This document shows, one piece after another, positions 46,656 to 60,000 of a DNA stretch of 64,000 bases; within the stretch, counting starts at the first letter, position 1, and each line of letters begins with the position of its first letter. The position numbers and the translations under genes were made by a program. The notes under the pieces are model-generated. The model worked only from the letters and a program-made list of their open reading frames with translations. It was not told the origin of the DNA and did no database searches. The stretch is taken from positions 312,501-376,500 of the forward strand of contig BLAL01000300.1 in the NCBI GenBank assembly GCA_015698045.1, written 5' to 3'. This DNA is from Rhizophagus clarus (taxonomy: Eukaryota > Glomeromycota > Glomeromycetes > Glomerales > Glomeraceae).

Positions 46656-48368
46656 TCATATTCTATTATATCCATTATTTGATATCTTTTCTTTAAAATT
46701 ATTGGAATTGGAGGTATTATTAATTGAATTGGAATTGCTATTATTCATATTAACAAAATTTAAAGTATTAAAATTATAAGATACAGAAATAAATAAGATT
46801 GATTTACTTAGTATCTTAGCTAAAATTGTTTTTGATGTATTAGTCTGATTATTCAAAATTTTCTCTTTAAAATTAATAATAGAGTCTTCCTAATTATCAG
46901 ATAATTTAATATTTGTATTTTTGGAAAAATAATTAGTAATATATATTTTGAATTTGATTATCAAATAATTCTACAATAAAATTTGCACTATTATATAGCA
47001 TTACATAAGGTACCTGGGTATATATCAATTTTACCAATTTAAAAATTGAATTATACCCAGAGGTATTTTGTATAAAATATGAAGAAATTGACCAGAATTA
47101 GCTGAATTTTTGCCAAAATTAAGATTTTTTAACCACATATCATATTTGGGTATATTATCATAGAGGTAAATGAAAAAGAAGATTCCTTACGCAGTGCTAT
47201 ATGGTATATATTTTGATATACTACTTGATTTTATCAATTTCTATTTTTTTAGTAAAATTATAAATCTTTCTAGCTCCATTGATGTGCTAATATAAAGTTT
47301 TTTGTTTAGTATTAAGATTATATGTAAGAATAAAATCATAAATCAATTCTTTAGCCTTTTTCATATCCATTTTTTCTTTAATTATTATCCAGTCCTATAA
47401 TAAAATTTCTTTAGTACAAAATTTTCATTTGATTAGTCTTTACTTTTTTATTTTTTGCAGTATATGTATTCTTATATAAGCAGTTTATATTTGCAATATG
47501 TTTAACCTTGATGATTCTGCTAGACCCTTTTAAAACTCTATTTTTTCATGACAATTATTTTTCTTACAGCTTGTTAGCAAAATTTCTATTATATATAAAG
47601 CATTTTCTGACTGTTTTTCTCAAACTTATTTATAGTAAAATCAAATATATCCTGCATGATATTTTTCACTTTTTTTTTTTTATATGATTAAGATTCCTTA
47701 TCTTAAGTTACAGAAGTGACAGGCTGTTCACTTTTAATAAACACATTTTGTGACTGCATATCTCCAAATAAGTTCTTGGTAGATGATTTACGTAATAATT
47801 TCTTTTTCTATTTCTTTACTTAATCTCATTACTAACTTTTTTCTTATGCACTTTATTTAAAAAAGAATCTGTTTCTTATCTTTTGATAACTTGATGTCTG
47901 TATTATTATTAGGTATTGATATCTCTAGTAACATCTTTGATATCACTTCCTTATTATTCTGTGGTTATTTATTCATTACCATAGAATTCTGTTCCATTAC
48001 TGCAAACCTAACCTCAAGCTTTGCATTTTTCTACTCTAATTTCTTTTTCTTAATATTATGTTTCTTATTATTTCCTTATTCAATCTGTAGTATAAGAAAA
48101 ATATATGTTTCTTTTTTTTCTTACACTTCTTAGAGAACTTTGTAAGAGTTATAACAGGTCTTCCTTTCATTCTATAATCTCAAAAATCTTGCTTAATTAT
48201 GTTAAGGAAGTTTGAACTCTTAATTTTCTCCTTCTTAATTATATTATAATCTTCCAATTCAAGTTCTAAGTCCTTTTCCTTATGCAAGAAATCTAAAAGC
48301 TTTTTCATTTTATATTTTTTAATATCGTCTACTAGCATGATCATCTCATTTCTAATAATAGCAAAAAA
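46656..48368 (-). pseudogene. Decayed SAM-like-domain protein
   Basis: Reading the minus strand downward from 48368: FFAIIRNEMIMLVDDIKKYK, KLLDFLHKEKDLELELEDYN, KKEKIKSSNFLNIIKQDF, a stop, then DYRMKGRPVITLTKFSKK. This has the layout of the SAM-like domains I associate with expanded families in Rhizophagus genomes: a short helix, then Leu-rich helices around a KEKI-x-G/S-x-x-FL motif, then a G-P-x-x-x-L helix. Lower down come a Lys/Glu coiled-coil-like stretch (EVRFAVMEQNSM), then heavily stopped sequence, and an Asn/Ser-rich piece at 46856-46656. Non-functional; the family name is an inference. Confidence 0.45.
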
Positions 48369-49099
48369 AGTTGGTATATTTGGCTCAGATAAAAAATAGT
48401 ATTACACCAGAATGAGATAAAATTTATTTCTGAGATAGAAAAAAATAAGTGCTAATATATATTTTTATATCGTATAGGCATTGCATCTATGCTTTATTTA
48501 AAAAACTTTGCTAGAAGCCAATTTACAATACATAAAAAATTAGCTGTTAAGATATTTTGCATGAATATATCGCATTACATGATACAAAATTATTCTTATA
48601 ATGAATGAACAACAATATGGCAATGGTCTAATCAGTATTATATATTAAAAAAAGAGGAAACCAAATCCTGCAAGTTGCATAAGCGTCTCATCGGAAATTT
48701 GATAAAGTTTAAGCGAACACTATTAAATAGTGTCTGCAATGTACTTTGAATTGCAACTTCAAGTACGCTAACTGTTTGATTTCTGACAACTGTAATGACT
48801 GACATAATTTTGCTAAGTTAAAGATCATGAAGTAGACCAAAAGGAACAATAATATAGTTAAGAGTGATTTCGTTTGTTTTATTTTCCTAAATACAAGGTT
48901 TATAGTGAGGAATAGTTTTGTTCGCATAAAAGTATAACTTCTAATATATACGTATCATAATTTTATGCAGGAAGGTTTACTCAACTTTATCTGTATTTTT
49001 ACACTTTATATCTTGTTTTTAGACTCGCAGAATAATAAAAAGCCAGCAGGCATATGATTAACATTGTCGTATAATGCCAAGAAAACTTTGAAAATACAT

Positions 49100-51240
49100 G
49101 CAAACAGAATCTTTATACCTCTTCACATGTAAATCTGCCACACCAATTTCAAAGTGGTTTTACGCCTAAAGATCTTAAAATTGCAAAGTCCTCAATCTTG
49201 AAGTCACCACACGTCTTTCTGAAATTAATGCATCTTTCACTGTGGAGCTCGGTAGAATTAATACTGAGCTTAATAATAAACTCACCGCAGAAATTGAAAT
49301 TTTTAAGGCACGTGATGCTGGTTACGCCACAGAAACGCGGAAAATATTGGGAAGACAATAGATCCCTAGTGGAATCCGTTACATCCAGATTCATGTCAAT
49401 TAATGTTGTTATCGAAGATCTCCAAAAAAAATAAATCAACATTACGCGGTAGTTCAAAGAACCGATTTTGATCAACAAAGTGTGTCCAATGAATCTGAAG
49501 CTAATTCGACCAATGAATCTGAAACTAATTCGCGAGGCTCTTCAACTAATTCATCTTCAAGCTCTTCCGGTTCTTCTGGTAAGATAAAAACAAAATAATT
49601 TTTGATAATCAATGTTTATGTATTAGGTGTTTGACTAACATGTTTTTTGGTTTTCATTACATCTATTAGATAAAATATCAGATCATGTGTAATCAGCTGT
49701 GATAGATAAATCACTGACGACTTAACGTGTCGTTTTTCGATTATCAAATAATGGACGAATATTTTAAATATTTTATTACCACTTCTTCTGAAGATTGGTC
49801 TCTTGACAATTTTACCGAGTGGTGTGCCGTTAACGTTTCATGTGAGAAGAAAAAAATTTTAGATTATATGAAAAAGACCATGAAGGAATCGCTTAAGCAA
49901 TCTTTTTCAGAGGACCTCAAACCGAAAGTAATCCAAATGCTCGAGGATTTTGAAGTGAGTATTAGTTTTGTAATGAACGAATGATTTAAGTTGCTGTAGC
50001 ACACTTTGGGACTATTTGTCGGTTGGAGTGTTGAACTATTTGTTCGCTACAACTTGCTTATGTCATTTGAGTTTTAATCTTCTGTAACACACTTCAGGAC
50101 TATTTGTCGGCTGGAATGTTGAACTATTTGTTCGTTACAGGCCCCTCCTTCCCCTCCTCATGTATGAAATAAAAAAAAAATACAAAAGAATATTTATTAC
50201 GAGATTTATTTCTTTTATATAGGCTTGGAAGTCGTCTAGAAATCAGGGGTATTATTTCAACGTTTGCAAAATCTGAATGCAATAAGAAACGAGGAAGCTA
50301 TTCAACTGGCACAGATAAAAAGCCGGGAAACCGTGCAACTTGCTGAGATCAAGGTACTGTTTTTTTATCGATAATTATATTTTTGAAATTTACTAACCTT
50401 TATCCTTTGGTTCAGTCGAAAAATTTTGAATTCCATAAGAACATAGCTGGTGATCTAGTCACTATTGATCATAAAAGAAAAATGAGTCCGTCAGATGAAT
50501 ACGTTGAACAAGAGGAGTATGATATGAAGCCGACATCAGCTGAGGTCTTATATCTTGCACTTTATCACTAACTTTATGATTGTGATTAATATATTTTTTA
50601 ATACAGAGCTTCAAGAAACGTATATTAAATTTCGATTATAGCTCTGAGAGCTCTATTGAGGAAAGAAAGGATGAAGCCGAAGATTCAGAGGATCCAGAGG
50701 ATGATATACTCGATTTTAGTAACGTTACATTCGATGGATGGGTTGAGACATGTAATAACAAAGGATGGACTTTACGCAATGGCGAAAAAGTCAGTCTTAC
50801 TAAAAATGACACGTCAAGAAATTGACAAAGTAAACCAATCAAAGACAGAAGACGGAAAGATCAAAGTCAACGGAAAGATCCTGAGCGTCATAAGGTATGA
50901 ATCATAATTGTTAGGTTATTTTTGATACTTATATTTAAACCACTTATATACATATATAGACTTGGTCTTTTATCAATAATCGACCTGTCATCGGAGTTTG
51001 ATAAAGGAATGTATACTTGGTTCGGAGAAATTGGGAAGACTTGAAAAAGAAAGTTTCGAAGAGTATAAATTTTGATATAAAAAAATTTGAAGGTGAAACT
51101 TTATCCGATATCATTAAGACAGAAAAGGTTGTAAAAGGCACGTTTATTTTTGTTGCGCACTGGTATACTCTTAAATGTTTAGTTTTGTGCTTCATACCAT
51201 TATTGGGAAGCTCGTACCCCATCTATTGGATAAATTAAAA
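49100..51240 (+). pseudogene. Broken gene, possible lineage-expanded fungal family
   Basis: Coherent protein segments in changing plus-strand frames: TTRLSEINASFTVELGRINT and LTAEIEIFKARDAGYATET (49190-49345), EDNRSLVESVTSRFMSINVV (49350-49430), a Ser/Asn/Glu stretch (49440-49580), EDWSLDNFTEWCAVNVSCEK (about 49780-49850), SKNFEFHKNIAGDLVTIDHK (50400), SSIEERKDEAEDSEDPEDD then FDGWVETCNNKGWTLRNGEK (50650-50790), and after a frame change near 50805 IDKVNQSKTEDGKIKVNG, LGLLSIIDLSSEFDKGMYTW and NWEDLKKKVSKSINFD. Some junctions look like real introns (GT-AG); at least three others need frameshifts. The family is not one I can name. Confidence 0.45.
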
Positions 51241-52281
51241 GAAAGGCCCGTTGATGACAAACATAGACAAGTTTTAAAAATATATTATCATCTGTATATT
51301 ATCATTTATTTTATATAAATTTTTCGCTTCTTAATAATTCACTCGAAGTTTTATACTTTTTTAAGGTAAGGAAATTAATCTTCGGGTATTTCTGTACTTT
51401 CAGCGATATTAAATGCTTATAAAAACTTATTTTGATAATAGGAAAATGTAATCAATAAAGCCAAATATTTGTCTTTTGATGATGGTAATAACATTAAAAA
51501 AAATACTTCATTCAAGAGAAATAATCACAAAGCATAAACATCGCAAGATTAACTATATTAGGAAGACATATTTTACTTCAAAAGAAACTATGTCCGGTGA
51601 AATCAGGGCTCTGTGTTCACAAGGATAATTGTTTTGTGCGTGTAAAAAGATAATATATTATATAAATCTGGATGAGATGACGATCTTAGTGCTGAATAAT
51701 CCCAAAATACGTATTATTAATAAAATAAATCAAAAAGAATAAATAGTAAGAAATAGATCACATTAATATACTTTTCCATAGCCAAAGGGCGTACAATATA
51801 TTTTTTCCTGACCTCGAATGATGCGACTATTGCGGTTGTTCGATATAATTTGTTATGTAAATGTAAATCCACTTCTTATTTTTACATCTATGCAGAATCG
51901 GCAAAATAAATCAAGGCGTATCTGTCCATATACGAACTAATCTATTATATTTGATGAAATTATACATTAGGGCAATCCTAAAGACAAAAAAAAAAACTAG
52001 AAACAGTATCAAATGTTATGAAGAGTTTAAGAGGAGAAACCAGGTGTTGTCAAATCTCACTAGGTTGAAATATTTTTATCAATTTATTATGTAAAGCGGA
52101 AAGCAACTGATAGTATAATTTTTGGATCCCCTCCGAGGCCATTTTGTGATTTTATTTTATTATAATATATTTGCTACTGCATCAGATTTGTAATATATAC
52201 AAATGCTATATTCTTTTCTCTCCTAACACAAAAAATGATATAAATCAGCTAAATCGCTATAAACTATTTATAATCGTAAAA
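51241..52281. other. Intergenic, no gene seen
   Basis: AT-rich spacer after the broken gene. Nothing with coding character or clear terminal repeats. Confidence 0.45.
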
Positions 52282-52581
52282 ATGGTTAAAACTAACTATT
52301 CTGGTTTAAATCCTGTAGTAGTGCAGGCGTTAAATATAGGTATAGTGGTGAAACGTCAGAAATGTGGTGTTCTCGTGTTCGTTCTCCATTTAAGAAACTT
52401 CTTGAATATAACCCAAAACACTTTTCCAAGAATGGGTTTATCCAAATGGTTGAAAGGGTATATATAGATGGAGACTTTAAAGCTGAGAGGCATTCACTTT
52501 ATATTTATTGCACTGTATGTGACTCCTTAGTAGTTATCTGTAAAAATACCATTGAATGTGCCAATGATCGAAAGACGCAGT
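52282..52581 (+). CDS. Small Cys-containing protein, possibly two exons or frameshifted
   Basis: ATG at 52282 gives MVKTNYSGLNPVVVQALNI; the next coherent frame (from about 52341) gives YSGETSEMWCSRVRSPFKKL, LEYNPKHFSKNGFIQMVERV, YIDGDFKAERHSLYIYCTVC and a short tail with a further Cys, stopping at TAA 52579-52581. The two parts are offset by one base with no room for a normal intron, so either a frameshift or an upstream start is involved. CTVC plus the later Cys could bind metal. Composition is unlike random AT-rich sequence. I do not recognise the family. Confidence 0.4.
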
Positions 52582-53326
52582 AAATCTATACAGAAGAATA
52601 AGCAGATCCCAGAAGGATCGCGCGAGTATATCATCACTCGGTTCTGATGAGATTGAAGAGATTTATCTAACATATTCGGTTATGTACAGTAAATGTTTGG
52701 CTCATTATAGTTATGATTATTCACATGAAGGTAGGGTAAATTGTTTAATCGATATAAGAGTAAAATAACAAATAATTTTTTAATAATCTTTATTTAGAAA
52801 AAATTTATTAATTTATTTATTAAATATAGTAATGGTAGATTAGTATCAGTCTTTTGTTTTTGAACTTTTATAACAAATCCAATAATAAGATTTATTATTA
52901 ATCAAGTGTTTATCTATAATATCATTCTTTTTTTTTTTTTTACTTTAATTTATTTCCACTAGTAAATATTATAGATGTTCTTGAATAGTTGTTTTCTATT
53001 AACCAATAAAATAAAGTAGGTTCTGTATTTAATTCACGTGAATAAACATGTTTGATCCATTTTAGGATGTAATAGCGCACTCATTTTTACCAAACTTATA
53101 TAAATTTAGTTTTACATAATTTTTTCCCACAACTCCACTTTTTCGAACTTTTTTTTCGAATTTTGATAACAAAAATAATAAATAAAGCCAAAAGTAATTC
53201 TAAAAGCTTCACGTAAGTTTATGATCAAAAATCACCCTTTTTACGCGGTAGAAAAACGCGAAATGACATTCACTGCGCCACCATTAATGATATTCATTTT
53301 TTTGTGTTTCAAAAAATAAATAAAGG
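52582..53326. other. Intergenic, MYST gene upstream region
   Basis: AT-rich; presumably contains the promoter of the acetyltransferase at 53327. No gene seen. Confidence 0.45.
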
Positions 53327-54709
53327 ATGGAATCGGATACGAATTCAGTAATTTCTGTGGAACATGAATCAATTCCAACCACACCGGTTCAAACAAACAC
53401 GACAGAAGTTACTGGAAACGAAATTATCATCGGTAATAAATATTACGTAAGATTAGAGAATTACGCAGATTCTGAAGACGAAATCCAATATCGTATCGGA
53501 GAGGTTTTGTCAGATCGAATAAATTATGAAGGAAGTCGTGAATATTATATTCATTTTGTTGATTTTAATAAAAGACTTGACGAATGGGTACCAGAAGATC
53601 GGATAGATACAATAACAGCTGTTATTATTGAGAAACCACAACTAACAACACCAAAAACACCAAGGAAAATAAATTTATCTTTAGAAGATCCATCAACACC
53701 ACCACCAACAGCTTCTTTATTGTTAAAAGAAAATTTCTCAACGCCTGTAACGATAAGAGCATATGATTCACCTAGAAGTATCGCAAGTGTAACATCAACA
53801 TTTAATGAGAAAGGAGAAGCAGTTGGAGCAATGAGTTGTAGGCCGAATAAAAGACGTGTTAAAAATTTGCAAGAAATTCATTTTGGAGAATTTTGTATAG
53901 AAACCTGGTATTTTTCACCATATCCGGAAGAATTTAATGATTCACCAATAATTTATATTTGTGAATTTTGTTTAAGTTATTTTATAAGTGAATTTCAATT
54001 ACGCCGTCATGTTAATAAATGCACTATAATGCATCCACCAGGAAATGAAATTTATAGAGATGATGAAATATCATTTTTTGAAATCGATGGAGCTCGACAA
54101 TCAACATATTGTCAAAATTTATGTTTATTATCGAAGTTATTTCTTGATCACAAAAGTCTTACTTATGATCTATTACCTTTTCTTTTTTATATTATGTGTA
54201 AACAAGATCAATATGGCTATCATATTATTGGATATTTTTCAAAAGAGAAAAATTACACTTTAAATAATTTAGCTTGTATTTTAACAATTCCCCCTTATCA
54301 ACGTAAAGGGTATGGTAGATTATTAATTTCATTTTCTTATGAATTATCAAAAATTGAAGGTAGAATTGGATCACCTGAAAGACCCTTATCAGATTTAGGA
54401 TTACTATCATATCAACAATATTGGTATGAAACTATTCTGGAAGTTTTATGGGATACAAAAGAGATTGGCGACGATTACATTACTATAGATGAAATTACTG
54501 CTAAAACAAGTATAACTCAGTCTGATGTGCTTTTTACTTTATATGAATCTGGTATTTGTGTTTATCAAGGTCAAGTCTGCATTAGATTAACCGAGGCTAT
54601 GTTGAATACAAGTTTAAATTCTGTATCAAAAAAACGTAGAATCAATATTGAAAATTTAAAATGGTCTCCTCCACATTTTACTGCAAATCAACTTAGGTAT
54701 AAAAATTAA
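53327..54709 (+). CDS. MYST-family histone acetyltransferase (Esa1/KAT5-like)
   Basis: Transfers acetyl groups from acetyl-CoA to histone lysines; Esa1/Tip60 orthologues form the core of NuA4. Single exon, 460 residues. Domains: chromo-barrel (about 33-92, GNKYYVRLENY to DEWVPEDRI), a linker rich in Thr/Pro/Ser, the C2HC finger (Cys212, Cys215, then RRHVNKC), and the MYST acetyltransferase domain. Key residues are present: Lys276 in LDHKS (autoacetylation site), Cys317 in LACILTIPPYQ, the acetyl-CoA loop QRKGYGR and Glu351 in SPERPL. Cys-to-Glu spacing equals that of Esa1 (34). It lacks introns while most neighbours have many, and it sits just outside the transposon island, so a retroposed origin is possible. 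Confidence 0.92.
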   Translation: MESDTNSVISVEHESIPTTPVQTNTTEVTGNEIIIGNKYYVRLENYADSEDEIQYRIGEVLSDRINYEGSREYYIHFVDFNKRLDEWVPEDRIDTITAVIIEKPQLTTPKTPRKINLSLEDPSTPPPTASLLLKENFSTPVTIRAYDSPRSIASVTSTFNEKGEAVGAMSCRPNKRRVKNLQEIHFGEFCIETWYFSPYPEEFNDSPIIYICEFCLSYFISEFQLRRHVNKCTIMHPPGNEIYRDDEISFFEIDGARQSTYCQNLCLLSKLFLDHKSLTYDLLPFLFYIMCKQDQYGYHIIGYFSKEKNYTLNNLACILTIPPYQRKGYGRLLISFSYELSKIEGRIGSPERPLSDLGLLSYQQYWYETILEVLWDTKEIGDDYITIDEITAKTSITQSDVLFTLYESGICVYQGQVCIRLTEAMLNTSLNSVSKKRRINIENLKWSPPHFTANQLRYKN

Positions 54710-55011
54710 ATTGAAAGGAGAGAAATTTGGGAAGGTGAAAGTGAAGAATTGTGATCTAGTTTAAGAATATTTTGGGTAGTTTGAAATTTGAATAAATAAA
54801 AAATTTATTAACATTTAAGCGGATTATCTATTTATTGATCGAATAATTACATAATTAATGGACCTTTATTATCTATCTTTTACACATTACTCATTTCATA
54901 TTGATCTAAAATTATAAATCTCAATTAAATAAATAATCATTACTATTATTGAATCCTACTAAAAAATAATAATAAAAAAAAAATTGATCTCGGCTAAAAA
55001 CTTATAGTTGA
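54710..55011. other. Convergent spacer MYST / BET3
   Basis: 302 bases between two convergent stop codons; AT-rich 3' flanks with no gene. Confidence 0.6.
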
Positions 55012-55786
<775 letters not shown>

Positions 55787-55995
55787 AATATTAAAATGTT
55801 AAATAATTTAACGGTTCAAAAAAAAAAGAGCAATTTTTATTGGCTTTTTATATAACTTTTTTCCCTATTTAGAAGGTGACGCGATCTGATAGGTTCGACT
55901 TGAACACGTGCACTTATTCTGTCAATTTTTTTATCAAGTAGTTTTGCAAAAATCGAATTAAATTTATCATTAATCAGTTTTATTCCTACGTTGTC

Positions 55996-56550
55996 TTATT
56001 CTTCGGGAATAGCATCATGTGGAACAACACCCTGATTTTCCGTTAAACTACCTTCGACAATATAAGTATAAGGACCTGATTTGCGCTTTTCCGTTACTTC
56101 GTATGCCAAAAATAAATTACATCTTGGACAATGTAATCTATATTGCTTTTCATATCCATCGGATCTATTTGCATGCTCGTTAAAACATTTAGTGAAAAAC
56201 ATTCTAAAGAGAAAGAATTTTATATTTAACAAACCTTTTTAGAATAACTGGATTTGGTGCTTCAACCGCATTTAATTTATAAACTCTCTTTCCATTAGAA
56301 ATAATATAAGCCCTATCCGTTGTACGTCTTGGTAATCTTTCTAAACGTGCATCTAAATTTGATAAAAGCTTTTTTTTTTAAGAAAAATATTTCTCGTGAT
56401 TTGTATAGAAAATAAAACTTTAATGAACGAAATACCTATAACCAATATAAATTCACTGCACAAGCAATAATAAACGTGAAGATGTTGTTCAGGATTTGCA
56501 ATAAGTTGTTCTGATGAAGAGACTGTTGAACTTGATACAATCTTTGGCAT
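55996..56550 (-). CDS. STEEP1 (CXorf56) homologue
   Basis: Homologue of STING ER exit protein 1, an eye-catching family conserved from fungi to animals; in animals it helps cargo leave the ER, and its fungal role is not established. Three exons (56550-56436, 56352-56235, 56164-55996) give 133 residues, shorter than human (about 220). Matches: MPKIVSSSTVSSS start, HLHVYYCLCSEFILV, ARLERLPRRTTDRAYII, RSDGYEKQYRLHCPRC and YTYIVEGSLTE. CLC and CPRC together could make a zinc site. The acceptor before ATCCGATGG was chosen because the alternative upstream AG would leave a 31-base intron. Confidence 0.9.
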
Positions 56551-57001
56551 TATTTCTAAGGAAAAACTCGTAGAAAGCAGTAAGTAAAATTTTAGTGAAA
56601 CCTATATTATATGTGACTTGCATTAGCAAAGGTGTGATATATATTTTTGGAAAACTAAGTATCACTTGTAAATGCTTATATAAATAAATGCATAAATGTT
56701 TTTACCTTTATTTTAAAAGGCTTAATTATTTTTAATTATATTTTTGAAAGCAGAATCATAATAAAGTGGCAGTACGATGTGAAATTTTTTTTACAAGCTC
56801 TTTTAAAATTGAAATATTGTATATTGTAGTAATGAAAGGAAAAAATTTTTAAATTTAAAATCTTACAAAATTCAAATATATGTATATATAAAATAATAAT
56901 AACACAAACTAATATTTATAATTACACAAGCGGAATAAATAAATTAACCAAAAATCAATATTTTTCAAAGGTTAAAGAAGGAATAATGTAACACTTTTTA
57001 C
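56551..57001. other. Spacer between MGA2 3' end and STEEP1 start
   Basis: 451 AT-rich bases containing the STEEP1-like promoter and the MGA2 3' untranslated region; no gene seen. Confidence 0.5.
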
Positions 57002-60000
57002 TCAACCAAGGTAATAATAATTAAATATTATTTGTCTGTATGGACTGTATTGTACTACTGCTAGAGCAACCATAACTAAAGAATAAAAAATATAATATAT
57101 TTATAATTAGCATTAATTCATAATTAACAAAGAAAGAATAACAAAATCTAACGAGACATACCGAATAATACTGGTACCCAGAATAAATACAACATTCTAT
57201 CTTTCTTTAGTTTTCTATATTTTTCTACATGATGTTCCATACGAGCAATTTGTTCTTCGCTCAATTCATCGAGATCATAACCAACCTTATGATTAACACG
57301 TGAAGTATTAATAGATGGTGATGGGGCACGAGGCTCTTCGAGCTCATGATGATACATCGGTACAACTGGTTGTTGAGATCCATTAAATGGCCAACTATAA
57401 CCGAATTTACCAAATCCTGTGTTATCTTTCTGTTGATCAGATTGTGGTGGTTGACCCTGCCTAAGTGATCCACTCTTTTCATCCCATACAAAGCTTGAGA
57501 AACTACCGGGTATTATCGTAGGGAAAGTTACTACTGGTAAAGTTGGAAATTCAATATTCATATTAAGTGATGGCATTGATGGTATGGAGGGCCTTGGGAT
57601 CGATAGATTAGTGCCAAAAGTCATAGTAGAAAATTTTGGAGAAGAAAAATTTTGAAGGTTCGGTATTTGTAAATTGGGCATTTGAAGATTTGGAAGATTG
57701 GGCATTTTAATATAAGGTATATTAATCTGAGGTGGTTTGCTTATATTTGGCATATGCATATGAGCAAAAGTTTTTTGAAGCCAAATAGTAGAAGCAGAAG
57801 CTAAATCGGTTGCCATTTCGGAAAATGGTTGTTTAACATTCTTTTTATCGTCTTCGACCACTTCAGCATTCACGATTCCATCATCCTCGTCCAATTTATT
57901 TTGTAATAAATCATTAGCCGTTGCTGAATCTACCCAAGCAATGTTAGGCCTTATATTATCTTGTTCACTACCAATTTCGTGATTAGTCCCTTCTAAATTT
58001 CCTTCCGTTTGTCTTTCACTATCTTCATTAAATTCCTCTTCACTCCAGTTGTCTTCATCGGATTCACTCAGTGTAAAATCTTCGGATGATGATGGGGATA
58101 ATGATACTCCAGAATCATGCAAACGATAATCGTTGATAAGCGTAACAATATCATCGAAATTCCGAGACATTGCAAGGTCAATAGCATATTGATCGTTGAA
58201 ATTGGGAGTGATATCACCAGAACCAACTACACAATTCGGAAATATTATATTAGTGACGTCATTCATAAAATTATATAAACATTGTACTAACCTGTCATAA
58301 GCAATCTCACAACATCTTCCTTTCCTGTCCATGCTGCGTAATGAAGAGCTAATAAAAAGAACAAGTGAATAAATATTAGGCTGGCTGATTTCATAAATTT
58401 CCATCTTATAAAAAATTCATACCGGTAAAACCATATTTGTCCTGTAAGTTTAGATCAATGCCTTTATCGATCAAAACAGAGCATAATCTCGTGTAACCCA
58501 GCATAGCTGCTATATGTAACATAGTATGTTGCTGACGATTTTGTAGTGAAATACTATTGTGTTCAGTCTCGAGTACATCCAATAAACTTATTGTTGTTAT
58601 AATATGTGCTTCGAAATTATTTTCTCCTGCTTGAAGGGCTAGGGATGCTATATGGTTGTGCATCCCATTCATATTTCCGTTACTTGAATGACTCGAATTA
58701 TTATTGTTATTGTCATTGCCTCCAACAATACGCATAGCAATGTTGCGTGCATCTTCTAATTTCCCGGTCATTTTCATTCCCACAACCTGAAGCGCTAATT
58801 CCATCAAAGCCCGATCAGAATCTAATGTTTTAAAAAATTAATTATTTTTATCGTATTGACATATTTTACCTAAAATAATTCTATAATATATTTAAGAAAG
58901 AATACCATCAGTGTAAGTAAAAAAGACCACTTCTTCCGAATTATCCATCAAATTCATAGGGCATTCTTTGAAGCTTACAACAACTGGGCCTGGGGTTGGT
59001 GCTGGTGGCAAGACACAAACCAATGTATTCGGGGACCAATATTGTGTCGGAAGCGCCGGAGTTTCCCCGAAAACACAAGTAAGCCCCTCTAATAAATTGC
59101 AAATAAATCAAATCATATTGACGCTGAAAATATAAAGTAATCATTCAAAACATATGCAAAATTGATTACAAACCAATAAAGTTGTTCCCTAAAATTGTCA
59201 CCTCAACACCACCATAAGTGGGACCTTCGGAAGGAATCAACCTGCTCATCCTCGGTAATGGGTACCCGTTAATCGTACCGTTTTGATAGATTGAATTCCC
59301 GGAAGCATTATAAAATGCCCTTCTCATCATTGGATTAGGATTATGGTGCAATCGCATTGGACCTCCACCTTGATGAGTCGAGGCAACAGCAAATCTAGGA
59401 GCACCAAGATTTTGATGTAATTGCGCCGTTTGATAAATAGAACTCATGTTGTTGATTGGAGTGGACGCCATAGACATATTCATCATAACATTTGAAGTAG
59501 AATTATTATTCAATATGGGGAAATTCACTTGTGAGCTTGAAGTAACCAAATTAACGTTCTGATCAAGCTGTTGGTATGATTGATTAGGTGTGCTTGAAGT
59601 ATTAGGTACGTTAGGTGTGATGGGAGTGACAGGTGAAATTTGTGAAATTGGAGACGTAGGAGAAGATGATGAATTAAATCCAAATGACGGTTGAACCTGT
59701 AATTGACGTAAATTACTGTTTTTTTCATGCTTAACCGTTGATTGTGGTGGAATCAAGCCAGAGTTTTGTGTAGGTACTATAGCGACCGGGGATGAAGGTA
59801 CCCCGTTAGGTTCTGAAGTAGAAGATGCAGCTTGTTCACTAGACATGCCATTCGATAAAGATGTTGCATGTCTTTCGCTGGGTTTGTTTTTTATAGAGTT
59901 TGCGGAATTATTTGATGTTGTAGAAGCTCGACGATCATATTCGGCTCTCGGTCGTTTTCTTCCGACGCCAATCTTTGTTTTTGACGACTTATGATCGTCT

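Noticed and set aside
58822..58905. MGA2 intron beginning GTATTCTTTC as a third U12-type intron
   Set aside because: The donor differs from the U12 consensus at a core base and no good branch site lies near the acceptor; an ordinary intron is the simpler reading.
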